DNA from: Ceratothoa steindachneri
Lineage: Eukaryota; Arthropoda; Malacostraca; Isopoda; Cymothoidae
Direction of reading: 5' to 3'
NCBI GenBank assembly: GCA_963969495.1
Contig: OZ018335.1
Span: 89,128,440-89,192,439 of the forward strand
Length of the DNA: 64,000 nt
The translations under genes were made by a program, and so were the position numbers. This document shows positions 1-10,462 of the stretch, in pieces. The notes under the pieces were generated by a model that did no database searches, had not been told where the DNA came from, and saw nothing but the letters and a program-made list of their open reading frames with translations. Each line of letters starts with the position of its first letter. Position 1 is the first letter of the stretch.

Positions 1-929
1 GAAAATAAAAAGGAGAAAGATAAACTAACTATAATAACAACAAGAACATATAAAAAAGAGGCAAAGTGCCCAAGTTAAAATTTAAGTAGAAAGAAGACAA
101 AGAATAAATAAATAACAAAGTTAAAAAGTACAAATAAAAGAGACAAAAATGCCCATATGAAACAAGGAACAAAATAGTTAGTAAAGAAAAAACTACTTGA
201 AAGGCTTGACTGCCATATCCTGTGGTGACCAGTGGTTAGTATCCCACGATTAACTGAAAGTTCCTGCAGAGAAATAAAATCCTGAAAAAGAGAAGAGATC
301 GATGCGAAGCAAAAAATATCCTTGAACCCAAACGCTTCCTTTCCTTGACATAATTTGTCTCTTCATTCCAATGTGCTAAGAATAACCTGTTTAGCGCCAA
401 TTTCCACATTTGGAATCTCGACTTTCCCTGACATTCAATCCATCTTTAGAACAAAGCTTTTTAAAGACTTTGCAAAATTAATCAAAGTCACTACTCACAC
501 TCACAATGAACCGACACTGGGAGGTAATTTGGACAAGTAATCCTTCAGCCTTTTCTTCCGTACCAAAATTTTATAAACTTGTATAAAAGAAGTCAATAAC
601 CGGTAAAAAAAAATCTATCGAATATTAAATGCAAAGCTTTGATCGAATAAATTAAGTTCTCTCACGAAAATGCGACTTCTTATCTTCGAAGTTTAAATGC
701 ACCTCTTAAAAAGAATTTATTTATGAACGATGATGCCAGATTCAAAGTTCAAATCGCTATATAGAATCTTTGTTGTTGTTTTTAAAGTGTCTGCCTCAAT
801 CGGTGTAAGAATGTGTGTCTTTACTGTAACGAGTAAATATTTTTATAAATTATCTTTATAAAAAGAAGAGAGGGTAGCTTTATTACTACATTCGACTGAG
901 TTGATAAGTATCAAAGACGCTCATATGAT
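1..929. other. AT-rich stretch, no gene recognised
   Basis: I see no convincing coding exon, repeat unit or RNA gene here. The only open frame (355-540, plus) is short, has no recognisable motif, and lies in AT-rich sequence where such frames arise by chance. Confidence 0.5.
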
Positions 930-1043
930 TCAGCGTATTCGGTATACTTTTAAAAGTGGTGCATACTTACGTATGTGTATACATATGTGAGATGCCAAAG
1001 TAATTGAAATAGAGAGAAATTCATGAAGAAACACACACACATA

Positions 1044-1046
<3 letters not shown>

Positions 1047-1101
<55 letters not shown>
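1047..1101. repeat. (TA)n microsatellite
   Basis: An uninterrupted AT dinucleotide run preceded by a short (AC)n tract. It cuts straight into the reverse-transcriptase fragment that lies to its right on the minus strand. Confidence 0.97.
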
Positions 1102-1105
<4 letters not shown>

Positions 1106-1345
1106 TTGAGGATGAAGTAAACAATAGTATCGTCGACAAACGAAGGTAAAAAACCGATCTGAAATCAGGGGACAATCACGTAAAGCAATATCTTTAAAAT
1201 TAGACATAAAGATATCAGTAAGTACAGGATGAATGAGAAAACCCATTCCTGCACAATCAGTTTGCTGGTAGATGCAATTATAAAACAGGAAGTGATTGTC
1301 TAATTTTGAACAAATTGCTTTTACATGATTGTTCTCTGCTTTCAA
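1102..1345 (-). pseudogene. Penelope-like element reverse transcriptase fragment (decayed)
   Basis: The minus-strand translation contains a run like IYQQTDCAGMGFLIHPVLTD followed by IFMSNFKD. This resembles the conserved Penelope-type RT block in which a QxDGVAMGSPLGPxLADIFM-like motif precedes the catalytic YVDD. Where YVDD is expected, the sequence reads FVCRRYYC, so the catalytic aspartates are lost. The frame then runs directly into the (TA)n tract at 1101-1047, which replaces the rest of the RT. Only about 80 residues remain, against several hundred for a full element. The family call is from motif recall and the catalytic loss is read directly. The fragment is non-functional. Confidence 0.6.
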
Positions 1346-1844
1346 CCAGATTTTTTTTATCGTCGTTTTGTCGACGATATGATTTTAGTATTTAAATCTG
1401 AACAAAACTTCTTTTCATTTTTGAATTGCATAAATTAAGGATATTATAACATAAAAAAGAGACTGCATACTTAAAGTTCTCTCTATCCTTCTAACCAGCA
1501 CATTAACCAACTCCACTAATTCGTTCTTTCGGCAATTCTCTTACAAAGGTCTACGGTAGGTATGAATTTTTATAGTTTCTGTAAGCTTACATTCAAAGTG
1601 AAAAACATTAATACTCTTATCAATCATGGATATAAACTATCATCTATTGATGGGTATCTTCGGCAACAAATGGAGAGGCAGGATAAGAGAAACTACAAGT
1701 GATAAAAGTGTTTTTTGACAGCCAGCAAGACGGACATCGTGTGTACAGCTCTCAACTTCTCCTTGCACCATTTGTACAGCTTGACCCCTTTCACACCCAG
1801 TGGCCATATCTCTATGATCATCACGGTGTCTACCGCGCCCATAC

Positions 1845-2160
1845 CTATCCACCTCGCCACCAAGGAAGTTTTATGATGTAAAGTGATTCTAATATCCGTA
1901 GTTCGTTTGGATCGTGGCTATGACGAAGTATTTTAAAGTTACCCAGATTAATTTCAGACTTGCAAATTTCGATATGATTTCGTATGGGCGAGGGGGACCT
2001 TCCCCGATGCTGCTCGATGCGACAATGGATTGATCTAATGGTTGAACCAATGTAAGATGAATCGCAATATTCACAACTATTTTTATAAACTACAGAGGAG
2101 CGGCAAGGGAATGGAATTCGCCCCTTATAGCTGAAATAGGATCCAATATTGTGCCCATTT
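1845..2160 (-). pseudogene. Penelope-like element GIY-YIG endonuclease fragment
   Basis: The minus-strand frame reads VVYKNSCEYCDSSYIGST and then RIEQHRG...NHIEICKSEINLGNFKIL...RILESLYI. This is the GIY-YIG nuclease of Penelope-like retroelements: the Tyr of VVYK, the YIGST block, the Arg of the R-x3-H segment and the downstream Glu of LES are all present. The two CxxC cysteines of the linker zinc motif (CEYC) are also kept. The frame begins in a (TA)n tract at 2168-2252, so everything 5' of it (the RT) is missing. On this strand the nuclease lies upstream of the RT fragment at 1345-1102, the reverse of the order inside one element. They are therefore two insertions or a tandem pair. A further open stretch (1852-1640) follows without recognisable motifs. 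Confidence 0.72.
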
Positions 2161-2163
2161 ATT

Positions 2164-2167
<4 letters not shown>

Positions 2168-2252
<85 letters not shown>
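2168..2252. repeat. (TA)n microsatellite
   Basis: About 42 uninterrupted TA units, forming the 5' boundary of the GIY-YIG fragment on the minus strand. Confidence 0.97.
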
Positions 2253-2255
<3 letters not shown>

Positions 2256-2790
2256 TATCGAAAAATTCAATTCCTATTATTCAAAAATCAAATGATCTTT
2301 CAAACCTCGTGTCAAGTTTTAAATATAAACTTGTATAGAAAAACATAAAACTCCGCACTTTTATCCATTTCGAGCTCTTAAAAATCTCGCGCTATTATGA
2401 AAAATCGGTCCTGAATACCTTTAAAGCCATTTAAAATCACTAGTACAAGTCCTCCCTAATTGAGAAAGAATTCTCTCTTATCAGAATAGCTCCTTGTTCA
2501 TTTTTTATTCCGATGAATATTAACAATTTATTACAGGGGAAATTTACTTTTTTTTAAAAATAGTAACTAATTAGATATATACACGAATTTTTGACGCCCT
2601 TCGTGTTTTTGTAAAGATGTTTGAAAATGAGAAAAGTTCGGGAAAAAACAAAAATTACATTTGGGTCTCTATCGTGGTGAGAATGTTTTGGCAATTACTT
2701 TCACAAAAAATGTGTGATATTACGAGAAAATGATTCTGTACCACAGGAATGAGCTAAAATGATGAGGTTCTATACAGTATATGAATGTAG

Positions 2791-2791
<1 letters not shown>

Positions 2792-2852
<61 letters not shown>
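2792..2852. repeat. (TA)n microsatellite
   Basis: About 30 uninterrupted TA units, roughly 100 bp from the tail of the minus-strand SINE copy at 2955-3395. Confidence 0.97.
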
Positions 2853-2855
<3 letters not shown>

Positions 2856-2954
2856 TGTAGAGATGTGGTTGCATAGGTTAGACATCTATTGACTAAAGAT
2901 CTCAGGAGGTTGGGTAATGGTGCCACAAACCCCTCATCAATCGTGGGCGAGGAG

Positions 2955-3395
2955 GTCATCCAACACGATAATGAAATTCACATAAAGATCAGAAGGACTC
3001 GTAGAAACCGTTTAGGTACTAGGAGCCCCCTTCTTTAGAGGGGAGTGAGGGAGAAAGAGCGGTGGTACTCTCTTTTGACGCCCTCCAGTAAGCATGGACC
3101 CCTTCGTGGCTCAAGCAAGTGCCACCCTTGTGTGAATGTGAATATGAATCCCCCTTTACAGGTTGAAGGACGGAAGAGTAAGGTGTATGTGCGAAAAAAA
3201 TGAAGGGGGGGGGGAGAGATAGTGGCATTGATATTGGCTATGTTTATGATGAGGTACGTGGCTGGAGCTGTCTGAGCCTATGGCCAGACTCGACGCACCG
3301 CTTCACTGAATGCTGCCCCCTGCTAGCGCAAGAATCTTTTGTACCCCCTCTCGCCGGGGTTCGAACCCGATACCCAGGCTTGTAAAACTAACGAC
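2955..3395 (-). mobile_element. tRNA-derived SINE, copy 1
   Basis: On the minus strand a tRNA-like head carries a box-B sequence (GGTTCGAACCC, near 3358-3368). It is followed by a body containing CATAGCCAAT (3232-3245 region) and a tail resembling TTCTGATCTTTATGTG (about 2970-2992). The same three landmarks recur in the same order at 6.0-6.45 kb, and subsets recur at 19.5, 21.7 and 63.8 kb, which defines a family of about 350-450 bp. Open frames seen here are by-products of the element. The family name is not known to me. Confidence 0.7.
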
Positions 3396-3410
3396 ACAGA
3401 TAAAGAACAA

Positions 3411-4255
3411 CACTTTGAAACAATAAATACCACACCCATCCCAGACATCAACACTGCTGCAGATACATGAACACAATAATAATGCAAAATGTTTTTATTC
3501 CTTCTCAGATTTGGTGATGTCATCATCTGAATTACTTTCTTTTTCCCTAAATTATTTTGATAATCAGCTGGGCCCCACTGACCAATTTAAGTCATCGTAA
3601 ACGAATGGAAATCGGTAGTAAAAAATTACCAATTCATTTTTAATATTGGGAAAATTGTTAAAAAAATAATCTATAACAAAATAATCAATGAATTAAAAAA
3701 GAGATCGACCGAAAAATGAAATTTACGAACTAAACTTCAGACTTCTCTTTTTGCGTTGCTTTTTAGCTTCATCTTTCTTATATTAAAATGAAATTACCTT
3801 ATAATAATCCTTTCAAAATCCTGCACTTGTTTAGGAGCCTCGTAATAAAAAGAACTAAAAAAATAAAGGTTTTTCTTCTTGATATTAGATGAAATTAAGA
3901 GGACACATCTAAGGTTTCCTCTCGAGCGATGTCCCATAAATAGGATGTAAATAATCAGAAAAAATGTCGAATTGAAATACTCTCTTTTTTATCAGTTCCT
4001 TCAATAGAGTGAGGTGAATTGAGAAGTTAAATGTGAAGTGTGATAGGTAGTGGAATTTTGAGGGTGTACTTCTACAGGGGAATCCAAAAGTCTCTTTGCA
4101 GTACGAGAATGAAACGTCATATCATTAGTTACAGTAAGTTGAAAATCTCGTTTTTGTGTTAGAAGCTAAAAATTGATCCTTCTCAGATTTTTGGCAAAAG
4201 ACGTAATGACGATTTTTATTCTTCATTTCTACTTTCTCATTTTCGCTGCAAACAG
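3411..4255. other. AT-rich stretch, no gene recognised
   Basis: No coding motif or clear repeat unit was seen between the SINE and the 22-bp minisatellite. Confidence 0.45.
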
Positions 4256-4261
4256 TTATTT

Positions 4262-4645
4262 CACCGTCCCACGTTGGAAATTTTCACTTTCCAACGAGGG
4301 AATTTTAATTTTCCCACGAGGGAATTTTACACTCCAAAGAGGGAATTTTCACTTTCCAACAAGGGAATTTTCACTTTTCAACAAGGGAATTTTCACTTTC
4401 CAACAAGGTAATTTTCACTTTCCAACGAGCGAATTTTTACTTTCCAACGAGGGAATTATTATTTTATTTTCCAACGAGTAAATTTTCAATTTCCAACGAG
4501 TCAATTTTTAATTTCCAAGGGGAAATTTTCAATTTTTGACGAGGGAATTTATATGTTTCAACAAGAAAAAAATCGCTTTCAAATAAGTAAATTTTCGCTT
4601 TTCAACGAGGGAATTTTCACTTATCAACGAGGAGATTTTCATACT
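4262..4645. repeat. 22-bp minisatellite
   Basis: A degenerate tandem array of about 17 units close to GGAATTTTCACTTTCCAACG plus two bases. Units differ by substitutions (AAC/GAG variants) and small deletions, so the array is old. A frame with a repeating FHFPT-like peptide is open through part of it but has no other sign of being coding. Confidence 0.9.
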
Positions 4646-5998
4646 GAGGAGACACATTCGGATACCCCTATATTAGGGCAAATTCAAAGGAAAGAATTAT
4701 CGGCCTTCTCACAATCTCTGACCTCTTCTTAAAAACGATTAAGAATTTGCTCATCGTAAATAATATATCCGGTTTAACATCATCACTACACCTCTCCTAA
4801 TTTAGTAATGTTGCCCTTGCTGAGGAATATTAGTACTTTCCGTCTTAGAACTACACATCAATTCTCATAAATTCACCTCTTTCTCAATTCACGTCTCTTT
4901 ACAAATCATCTACTGATTTATCCGCTAATTTTCTCTGTTTAAGTAAATAAAAAAACAACATTTTAATCACAAAAATTGCAACAAAAGTTTATTTACATAG
5001 CTATCTATGAACGTGGCAATATGTACATAGCTCCTATATCACCCACACCTTTGCTAGCTTAATTTTACTAAATTAATCCGCCTGATTATCACGACAGCCA
5101 TACACCTTCTTCATTAATCGCCCTTCGATGGCAGCAAAATCTTAAAACTGGCGCCTAAATATTGCATCACTACAGCCATTATTTGCAACCTCGAGCTAAA
5201 TCTATAAAAAAAATATGAGTCATTTCGAAACACAGTCACTGCTTCGTAATCTTAATGAACTCATTTGTATGAGGACGACCTCTCAAATGTACTTGAAAAG
5301 GTAATCTATTTTACCGTGGGTTCGAGTGTGGTCTTGGGGATACGGAAATGACGGGTCTCACTTTCGAGCTCACGTGAACCGAAGGTGGTTGATTTTGAGG
5401 CAAAGTGTTGAAATAGTTTGGGGTTAATTTGATCATATATAACTCGTTCGTATTTCCACACATACTTTTACAAAGAAGCCAAATGCCTGGTGATAAAGTA
5501 TTTTGATCCTAATTCGTCTGTATACACATACTTCTCTCCGGTGTAGTCTGAATCCCCATACTCTTGTACTTTGATGAAATATTGCTTTAAATTAAATACC
5601 AATCCAGTAGTTTGAGGATTTTTTCTATGTTTCAATACTCAAGCGAAGACATTTTTGAACACAGTAGGCACTATATATAAAATTTCACGACTTTTTGTTA
5701 AGAAGACCCTCACTACCCTAACATTTGCCCCCATCCCTTTCACACTGGGGAATCGACTTCAAGCTTTCAACTTCAAGTAGATGAAACTCAATTTTCCTTT
5801 ATAAAGTTTACTGAAACAGGGACCTTTTTGTTCATCCGAGGGGTTATTGACCTCCTCGCAGAAGGTAGTCAGGCTTAGGAGAGTCAAGAAACTTTCTGTT
5901 CAACGTCCTGAGTAACTACACTCAAATGTACCCCCCCCCTCACTCACACGCATTTTCACTTCACTCAACTTCATCGAATCATCTACAACCTTATTTCA
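4646..5998. other. Unique AT-rich sequence, no gene recognised
   Basis: No exon-like frame, tRNA or tandem array was recognised. A short C-rich run is present near 5932. Confidence 0.4.
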
Positions 5999-5999
5999 G

Positions 6000-6450
6000 G
6001 AGCTCTCGCTAGCCTTGTGTAGACAGCGTTGGATTTCTGACGTCGAGGCAGGAACTCAATCATAGCGAGCGCTGGCCCAAACATTCAGCAGAATAATGAG
6101 CTGACTCGCCCATTGAGCGGAATGCTCCCTTTTCCCTCACGCGAGGTTTAGTAGCTCCACATGCATCATCAAGAACATAGCCAATCGCAACACCGCTATC
6201 ATTCTCATTCCCGCCTTCACAGCACAACATGCCCACTTTCTCCTCTGTTCTGGAACCCTGCCGATGGAGTATTAGTGCATCCATGATGGTACTCATATCC
6301 TCATGCCCCTAACGTGGCACGGTTGACTCCATAAGGTGGCAAAGGGTTCTACCATTACAGATTGGTGTAAAATAAAGACTGTATGATCCGGATGCCTTCG
6401 GGTTGACCTCTGTTTGGCATTCGGATCTTTATGTGCATTTCTTTATCTTG
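6000..6450 (+). mobile_element. tRNA-derived SINE, copy 2
   Basis: The body motif ACATAGCCAATCGCAAC lies near 6175 and is followed by CTGCCGATGGA near 6250. The tail CATTCGGATCTTTATGTGC lies near 6418. These match the landmarks and order of the copies at 3.0 kb (minus) and 19.5/21.7 kb (plus). The head (about 6000-6060) is too diverged to fold as a tRNA by eye. The exact ends are uncertain. Confidence 0.6.
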
Positions 6451-7400
6451 AACGAAACGCGTTCCCTACCTCTTCACCAAAATATTTTTTGACTGAGATC
6501 CTCGTTGGTTTTGGCTTTTTTTGAAAAACTATAATCTCACATGAAATATCATTCTTGCACATTCAAAAGGGCAATAAACAGACGCGCAGAATGATGTAGA
6601 ATATGAGACCTAATAATGTCTTATCCGACGTCTATCTTATTTTGACAATGGATTATCGATGAATTTACCGGCAATAGCAGAAAATAACAATGGCGAAGTG
6701 AAACAAAGAATGGAACGCTAAAAAATATTTATTTAAATTATTTCCAACTACAATTTTTAGCTATCATTCAGCTATATTATTAATAAAGACTTATTTATTA
6801 AATTTAGGTCAGACAATGAAGACATTCGTCAACGTTTATTCAAATTATTTCCAGCAATATTTTTTGCGTATCATCACCTACCTATATTATTAATTAAGAG
6901 GGGTAATAGAGACATTCTGCAAATGTTAATGGCATCGTACAAACAAATATAAGGGTAGAAATAAATACTTGGACATTAGATAGAGAGAAGAACTTATTAT
7001 TTCGTTGCACTACCATTGTTTGTTATATAGTAACTGCAATCACACGTGTTTTATAAAAAAGGCTTGAGCAAATGACCGAAATCACTCTCTCAAGAAGAAT
7101 TTCATACCATCTGAACAACGATGCACCTAAAAAACATACACAGGAAATACACGGAACATGCCTCAACCGAAAAATGATAGAAGAAAACACCTAAATTTTA
7201 GACTATGCTTCCTTGAAGCTTATATATCTTAGAGAAACAACCGAATTTAAACATACAGTCTAACTCAAACGAAATCCTGCCCAACGCAAGAAAAGCAAAC
7301 AGAGGGACAGGTGTACCCAGAGTTGCCCCTAGCCACTAATCCTCTCTGGCAAGCAGCTTAATAGCCCCCTCCCACCTCTAGCTACCTATTTCTCTGACCT
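6451..7400. other. AT-rich stretch, no gene recognised
   Basis: Contains two weakly similar AT-rich segments (near 6722-6800 and 6830-6900, each with a run like TATTTATTCAAATTATTTCC), suggesting an old local duplication. Nothing coding was recognised. Confidence 0.4.
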
Positions 7401-7508
7401 TTTATCACCTGGATCCAACCTGCCTATATGTGTATAACTACGTTCGTAATTTTGTTAATACATTTTGTAACATATATAAACTGAATACTTTGTAATAATT
7501 CCCCATTG

Positions 7509-7551
7509 TAACTCTGAGGATGGTACTCGATGTATCGAAACGCGTCAGTTA
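7509..7551 (+). ncRNA. Hammerhead-ribozyme-like motif in a Penelope-like terminus
   Basis: The conserved core is visible: CTGAGGA (7514-7520, matching CUGANGA) and GAAA (7537-7540). Helix I can form between TAACT (7509-7513) and AGTTA (7547-7551). Helix II can form between GGTAC (7522-7526) and GTATC (7532-7536) with a 5-nt loop. After GAAA comes CGCGTC, giving a two-pair helix III and a GUC cleavage triplet ending at 7546. This layout, with a very short helix III, is the type reported for Penelope-like elements. One extra base (U7521) sits between the core and helix II, so activity is doubtful. Flanking 7400-7600 reads like the non-coding end of such an element. Confidence 0.5.
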
Positions 7552-8480
7552 AATTAAAGAAAGGGCTAAATTACATTAATTTACTTCTACCTTTGGCAAA
7601 ATAACAAACATCAGTCTTCGATGAACTTCGGTACGCTTACCCACAGAAAAGGCAAATATAAGACAAATCGAGAAAATTGAAAAAAGAATTGACGGCCGAA
7701 AATCCGCCTACTGCGTTCTGCTGAAGTACCTACGGATACAGCACTTTTACTTGTTTTAGTGACTGACTTTTGAGCACCACCTACATAGGCGAACGCCTAT
7801 TGTGGAAGTCTTACGGTGAACCCAGTTTCATCCATCACAAAGAGAGAATATATTTTTTACATCGAAGTCTCGTAACCAAATAAGGGCTTAAGCACCTCAC
7901 TGCTCCCGTCCATCGCTCTGCGTGCGAACCCGCTCGGATGTCTGCCATTCATTGATTTCGTCTTAACTATGCTGGCCACTTGGAATGGCATAATTAAGGG
8001 TTTATGTGAAAACTGGTTTGAGGCCAAGCCCACAGCAGAAGCGTAAGTCAGAAATTGTCTCGATAATGGGGCATAACTGCGAGTCCCGGACGGAGGAGAA
8101 ATCCTCATCGCCCGGGGGACACGGCCAGAATCATAGAGGGAAGTACACCCGTCTCTATGTAGTTACATGCAGTTATGGCGTATGTACCCGTGAAGGGGTG
8201 GCAAAAACTTAGCGGTCGTTAATTCGGCTGCTATGCATTAAGTCCACCAAGCTCAACCCTCTGAGGTCCCCAGCGGAGACCCACCCCATCCATCTATAAC
8301 CCATCATACTGGCAGCATACGAGCGGGGGAACAACAGGAAAATGGACGGGGGCGTTTTTCTTACAATTAATTGGACCCATTAACAGCCCTACTCACACCA
8401 TCCTTTGCCTCCTTTACCACACCCTAAACTTTTTCACATACAAAATACATATTAATTACACTTAGTTACAGGGAAAGAAA
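7552..8480. other. Intergenic stretch with possible retroelement UTR
   Basis: More GC-rich than the surroundings from about 7860 to 8340. No recognisable domain occurs in either strand. It may include the 5' untranslated part of the non-LTR element that follows, but no landmark fixes that boundary. Confidence 0.35.
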
Positions 8481-8741
8481 GAATAAGAAGAGGAACGCCA
8501 AGACCATGGAGGCCCTCACTTAGAGGGTCTTCTTAAGGACCATCGCCGGAAGACAGACACCAACAAGAAAGACTTATGCGAGATCCTATATATCGAGCTT
8601 AAGGTGGCGCTGGTGAAACTCATCGGTTTCATCGGGTTTTATCGCCATGTGCGCCGAAACGAAGGATGTGGACCAGCTCCTATCGGAAGAGGGAGCGAGA
8701 GTCCTACAAACCACCGGATTAGAAGCTAACTCCCCCCACAA

Positions 8742-9746
8742 GTGGCAGCGAACAGAAGTGTAATCTGCCGCAAAGTGGAGAGCTGGGTGGGAGAACACAA
8801 GGTTGAAGAGTTAAAAGATGAGATTATGAGAAGCAACCCGTGGGCACAAGTTCGTGAAATTATTAAATTCCGCGAACATACCCATGTGTTCAAGATAACG
8901 TTCTCAACTACTGACATTGCAAGGAAAGCTACCCCAAACGGTATTCTCGTATTTAATATGAGAATGCCAGGCGAAAACATACAACAGGAAAAGTTCAACA
9001 GCATACAAATGTGCTCTGTATGCTACAAACTGGAGGAGCACACATCAGCAACGTGCCCAGATAGGAACAAGCTGTGGTGTAGCGAATGCGCCACAGAAGG
9101 GCATAGGTTCGATAAATGCGAAAGCACTACGAAAAGATACCTAAACTGCAAAGGGGAGCATCGGACTATGGCCCTTAACTGCCCCAAGCGCCGCGAGATT
9201 ATTAGGAGAAAGGAAGAAGAAAAAAGGAAGACTAAAGTGACTTACGCAAACGCTGCTAAGAAAAATGCTGAGGTAAAGCTAGCATCGGCACCCACACAAA
9301 TGAACTTTACCGGGGATCTAAGTGCGAAGATCTTGATCTTCATAACCTATGTAAATGTGGCAAATGCAGTAAAGCCCGGTTGTTATAACCAAGTCCTTAA
9401 CACTCTCCTGAAGGCAATCAACCTCCATTCAGAGGCTATGCCGGAAGATTTCAAAGGCTCCCAAGCTTTCAAGGACTCAGTTATAAGGAACAACAACGTC
9501 AGGTCCAGTTATGAGGAGATGATTGAAGCTCCCTCATCTGAAGAAACCGAGGGAGATGAGGAAAAAGCTGGAAGCGAGGACAGATCCTCCTCATCTGACA
9601 GCGAAGAAGGCCCCTGCACTCGTACACGAGCTACGAAGAGCAGGTCAAAGACCCCGAGCCCCCCTCCGAAAAAGGAAAACCCTGGGCTGAGTAAAATCGC
9701 CCAACTAGCCCCCAAACTAAAAAAGGGGAAGAAGAAACATAGGTAA
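8742..9746 (+). CDS. Non-LTR ORF1 (gag-like, CCHC zinc knuckles)
   Basis: A 334-residue frame encodes an RNA-binding ORF1 protein. An N-terminal block of about 85 residues (VGEHKVEELKDEIM...) is followed by cysteine-rich knuckles from about residue 88: CSVCYKLEEHTSATCPD, CSECATEGHRFDKC and a third diverged CKGEHRTMALNC, then a basic run RREIIRRKEEEKRK. The C-terminal third is acidic and serine-rich (SSSDSEEG) and ends in a lysine-rich tail. Such proteins coat the retrotransposon RNA. The frame opens at GTG just after a stop (TAA about 15 bases upstream), and more ORF1-like sequence lies in another frame 5', so the true start is probably lost by a frameshift. It ends 35 bases before the endonuclease frame. 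Confidence 0.8.
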   Translation: MAANRSVICRKVESWVGEHKVEELKDEIMRSNPWAQVREIIKFREHTHVFKITFSTTDIARKATPNGILVFNMRMPGENIQQEKFNSIQMCSVCYKLEEHTSATCPDRNKLWCSECATEGHRFDKCESTTKRYLNCKGEHRTMALNCPKRREIIRRKEEEKRKTKVTYANAAKKNAEVKLASAPTQMNFTGDLSAKILIFITYVNVANAVKPGCYNQVLNTLLKAINLHSEAMPEDFKGSQAFKDSVIRNNNVRSSYEEMIEAPSSEETEGDEEKAGSEDRSSSSDSEEGPCTRTRATKSRSKTPSPPPKKENPGLSKIAQLAPKLKKGKKKHR

Positions 9747-9781
9747 AACAACTCACCAAGTTACGTAACGCACTGAAAATA

Positions 9782-10462
9782 ATGGAAATCAACACCAACG
9801 GCTGGACGACGAAAGGAATTCTTTACGGAAATGTATTCAGAGAAATTGATGCAGACATCATACTGATTTCAGAACACGGGATCGACACGCGTAATACAGA
9901 AATGAAAATCTGGAACTATGATGTGTTGGTCACCAATTATTCGCAAGAGCGGTACGATGGCGCCGCTATTGCAATAAAGAAAGGGATCAAATACAAGCAG
10001 ATAAGGAATCTAGAAGAATCCTACCTCGCGATTGAGGTCGAACTTGACTTAGGAAAGTTGGTCATTGCTACCGGATATAAACCGCTAAGGAAAGATTTGA
10101 GGCATATTCACACTCTCACTGGCATATTTGGCAGAAGAGCCCCCACTATATTAATGGGGTATCTGAACGCCAGATGCCGAGAATCCGGTTACACTACCTA
10201 CAACGGTATAGGAAGAAGCCTGGACCTGTTACTAGAAAGAAATATTGCCCAGCGGATAGGCCTCGACTTCCCCACCTATGTCAGAGAACGATGTGCTACA
10301 AAGCCAGACATCTGTCTGGTGAATCGTCAGCTACGGTTCAATTACTACATGAAACCAGTCCAGGTACCATGTAGTGACCATATAGAGATCCTACTCACTA
10401 TCAATAGGAACCCTATACAAGTCCCCGCAGTAGTCAGGAAGAACTACAGGAGAGCAGACTAG
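9782..10462 (+). CDS. Non-LTR ORF2 N-terminus: APE-type endonuclease domain
   Basis: About 226 residues with the order of an exonuclease-endonuclease-phosphatase fold. An N-terminal Asn block (MEINTNGWTTKG) is followed by ADIILISEHGI, where the Glu is the metal ligand. Then come VLVTNYSQERYDGAAIAIKK, a central MGYLNARC (family norm GDFNAH), and C-terminal KPDICLV and PCSDHIEI with the catalytic SDH. The substitution of GDFNAH by GYLNAR removes the Asp and the His-side context, so this copy is probably inactive. A TAG closes the frame at 10460-10462, but ORF2 sequence continues in the same frame, so this is a broken N-terminal part of a longer polyprotein. Confidence 0.85.
   Translation: MEINTNGWTTKGILYGNVFREIDADIILISEHGIDTRNTEMKIWNYDVLVTNYSQERYDGAAIAIKKGIKYKQIRNLEESYLAIEVELDLGKLVIATGYKPLRKDLRHIHTLTGIFGRRAPTILMGYLNARCRESGYTTYNGIGRSLDLLLERNIAQRIGLDFPTYVRERCATKPDICLVNRQLRFNYYMKPVQVPCSDHIEILLTINRNPIQVPAVVRKNYRRAD

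Noticed and set aside
2151..2348. Tyr-Ile repeat proteins across (TA)n tracts, here and at 930, 12701 and 56730
   Set aside because: These are translation of a dinucleotide microsatellite.
3345..3400. tRNA gene around GGGTTCGAACCC
   Set aside because: Box B is palindromic and there is no cloverleaf. The region belongs to a SINE copy.
6450..6475. Second hammerhead at GAACGAAACGCGTTCC
   Set aside because: GAAACGCG is present but there is no CUGANGA core upstream and no helix II.
8006..8212. Plus-strand frame ahead of the LINE as its ORF1 start
   Set aside because: No similarity to ORF1 proteins, and it is separated from the zinc-knuckle frame by stops.
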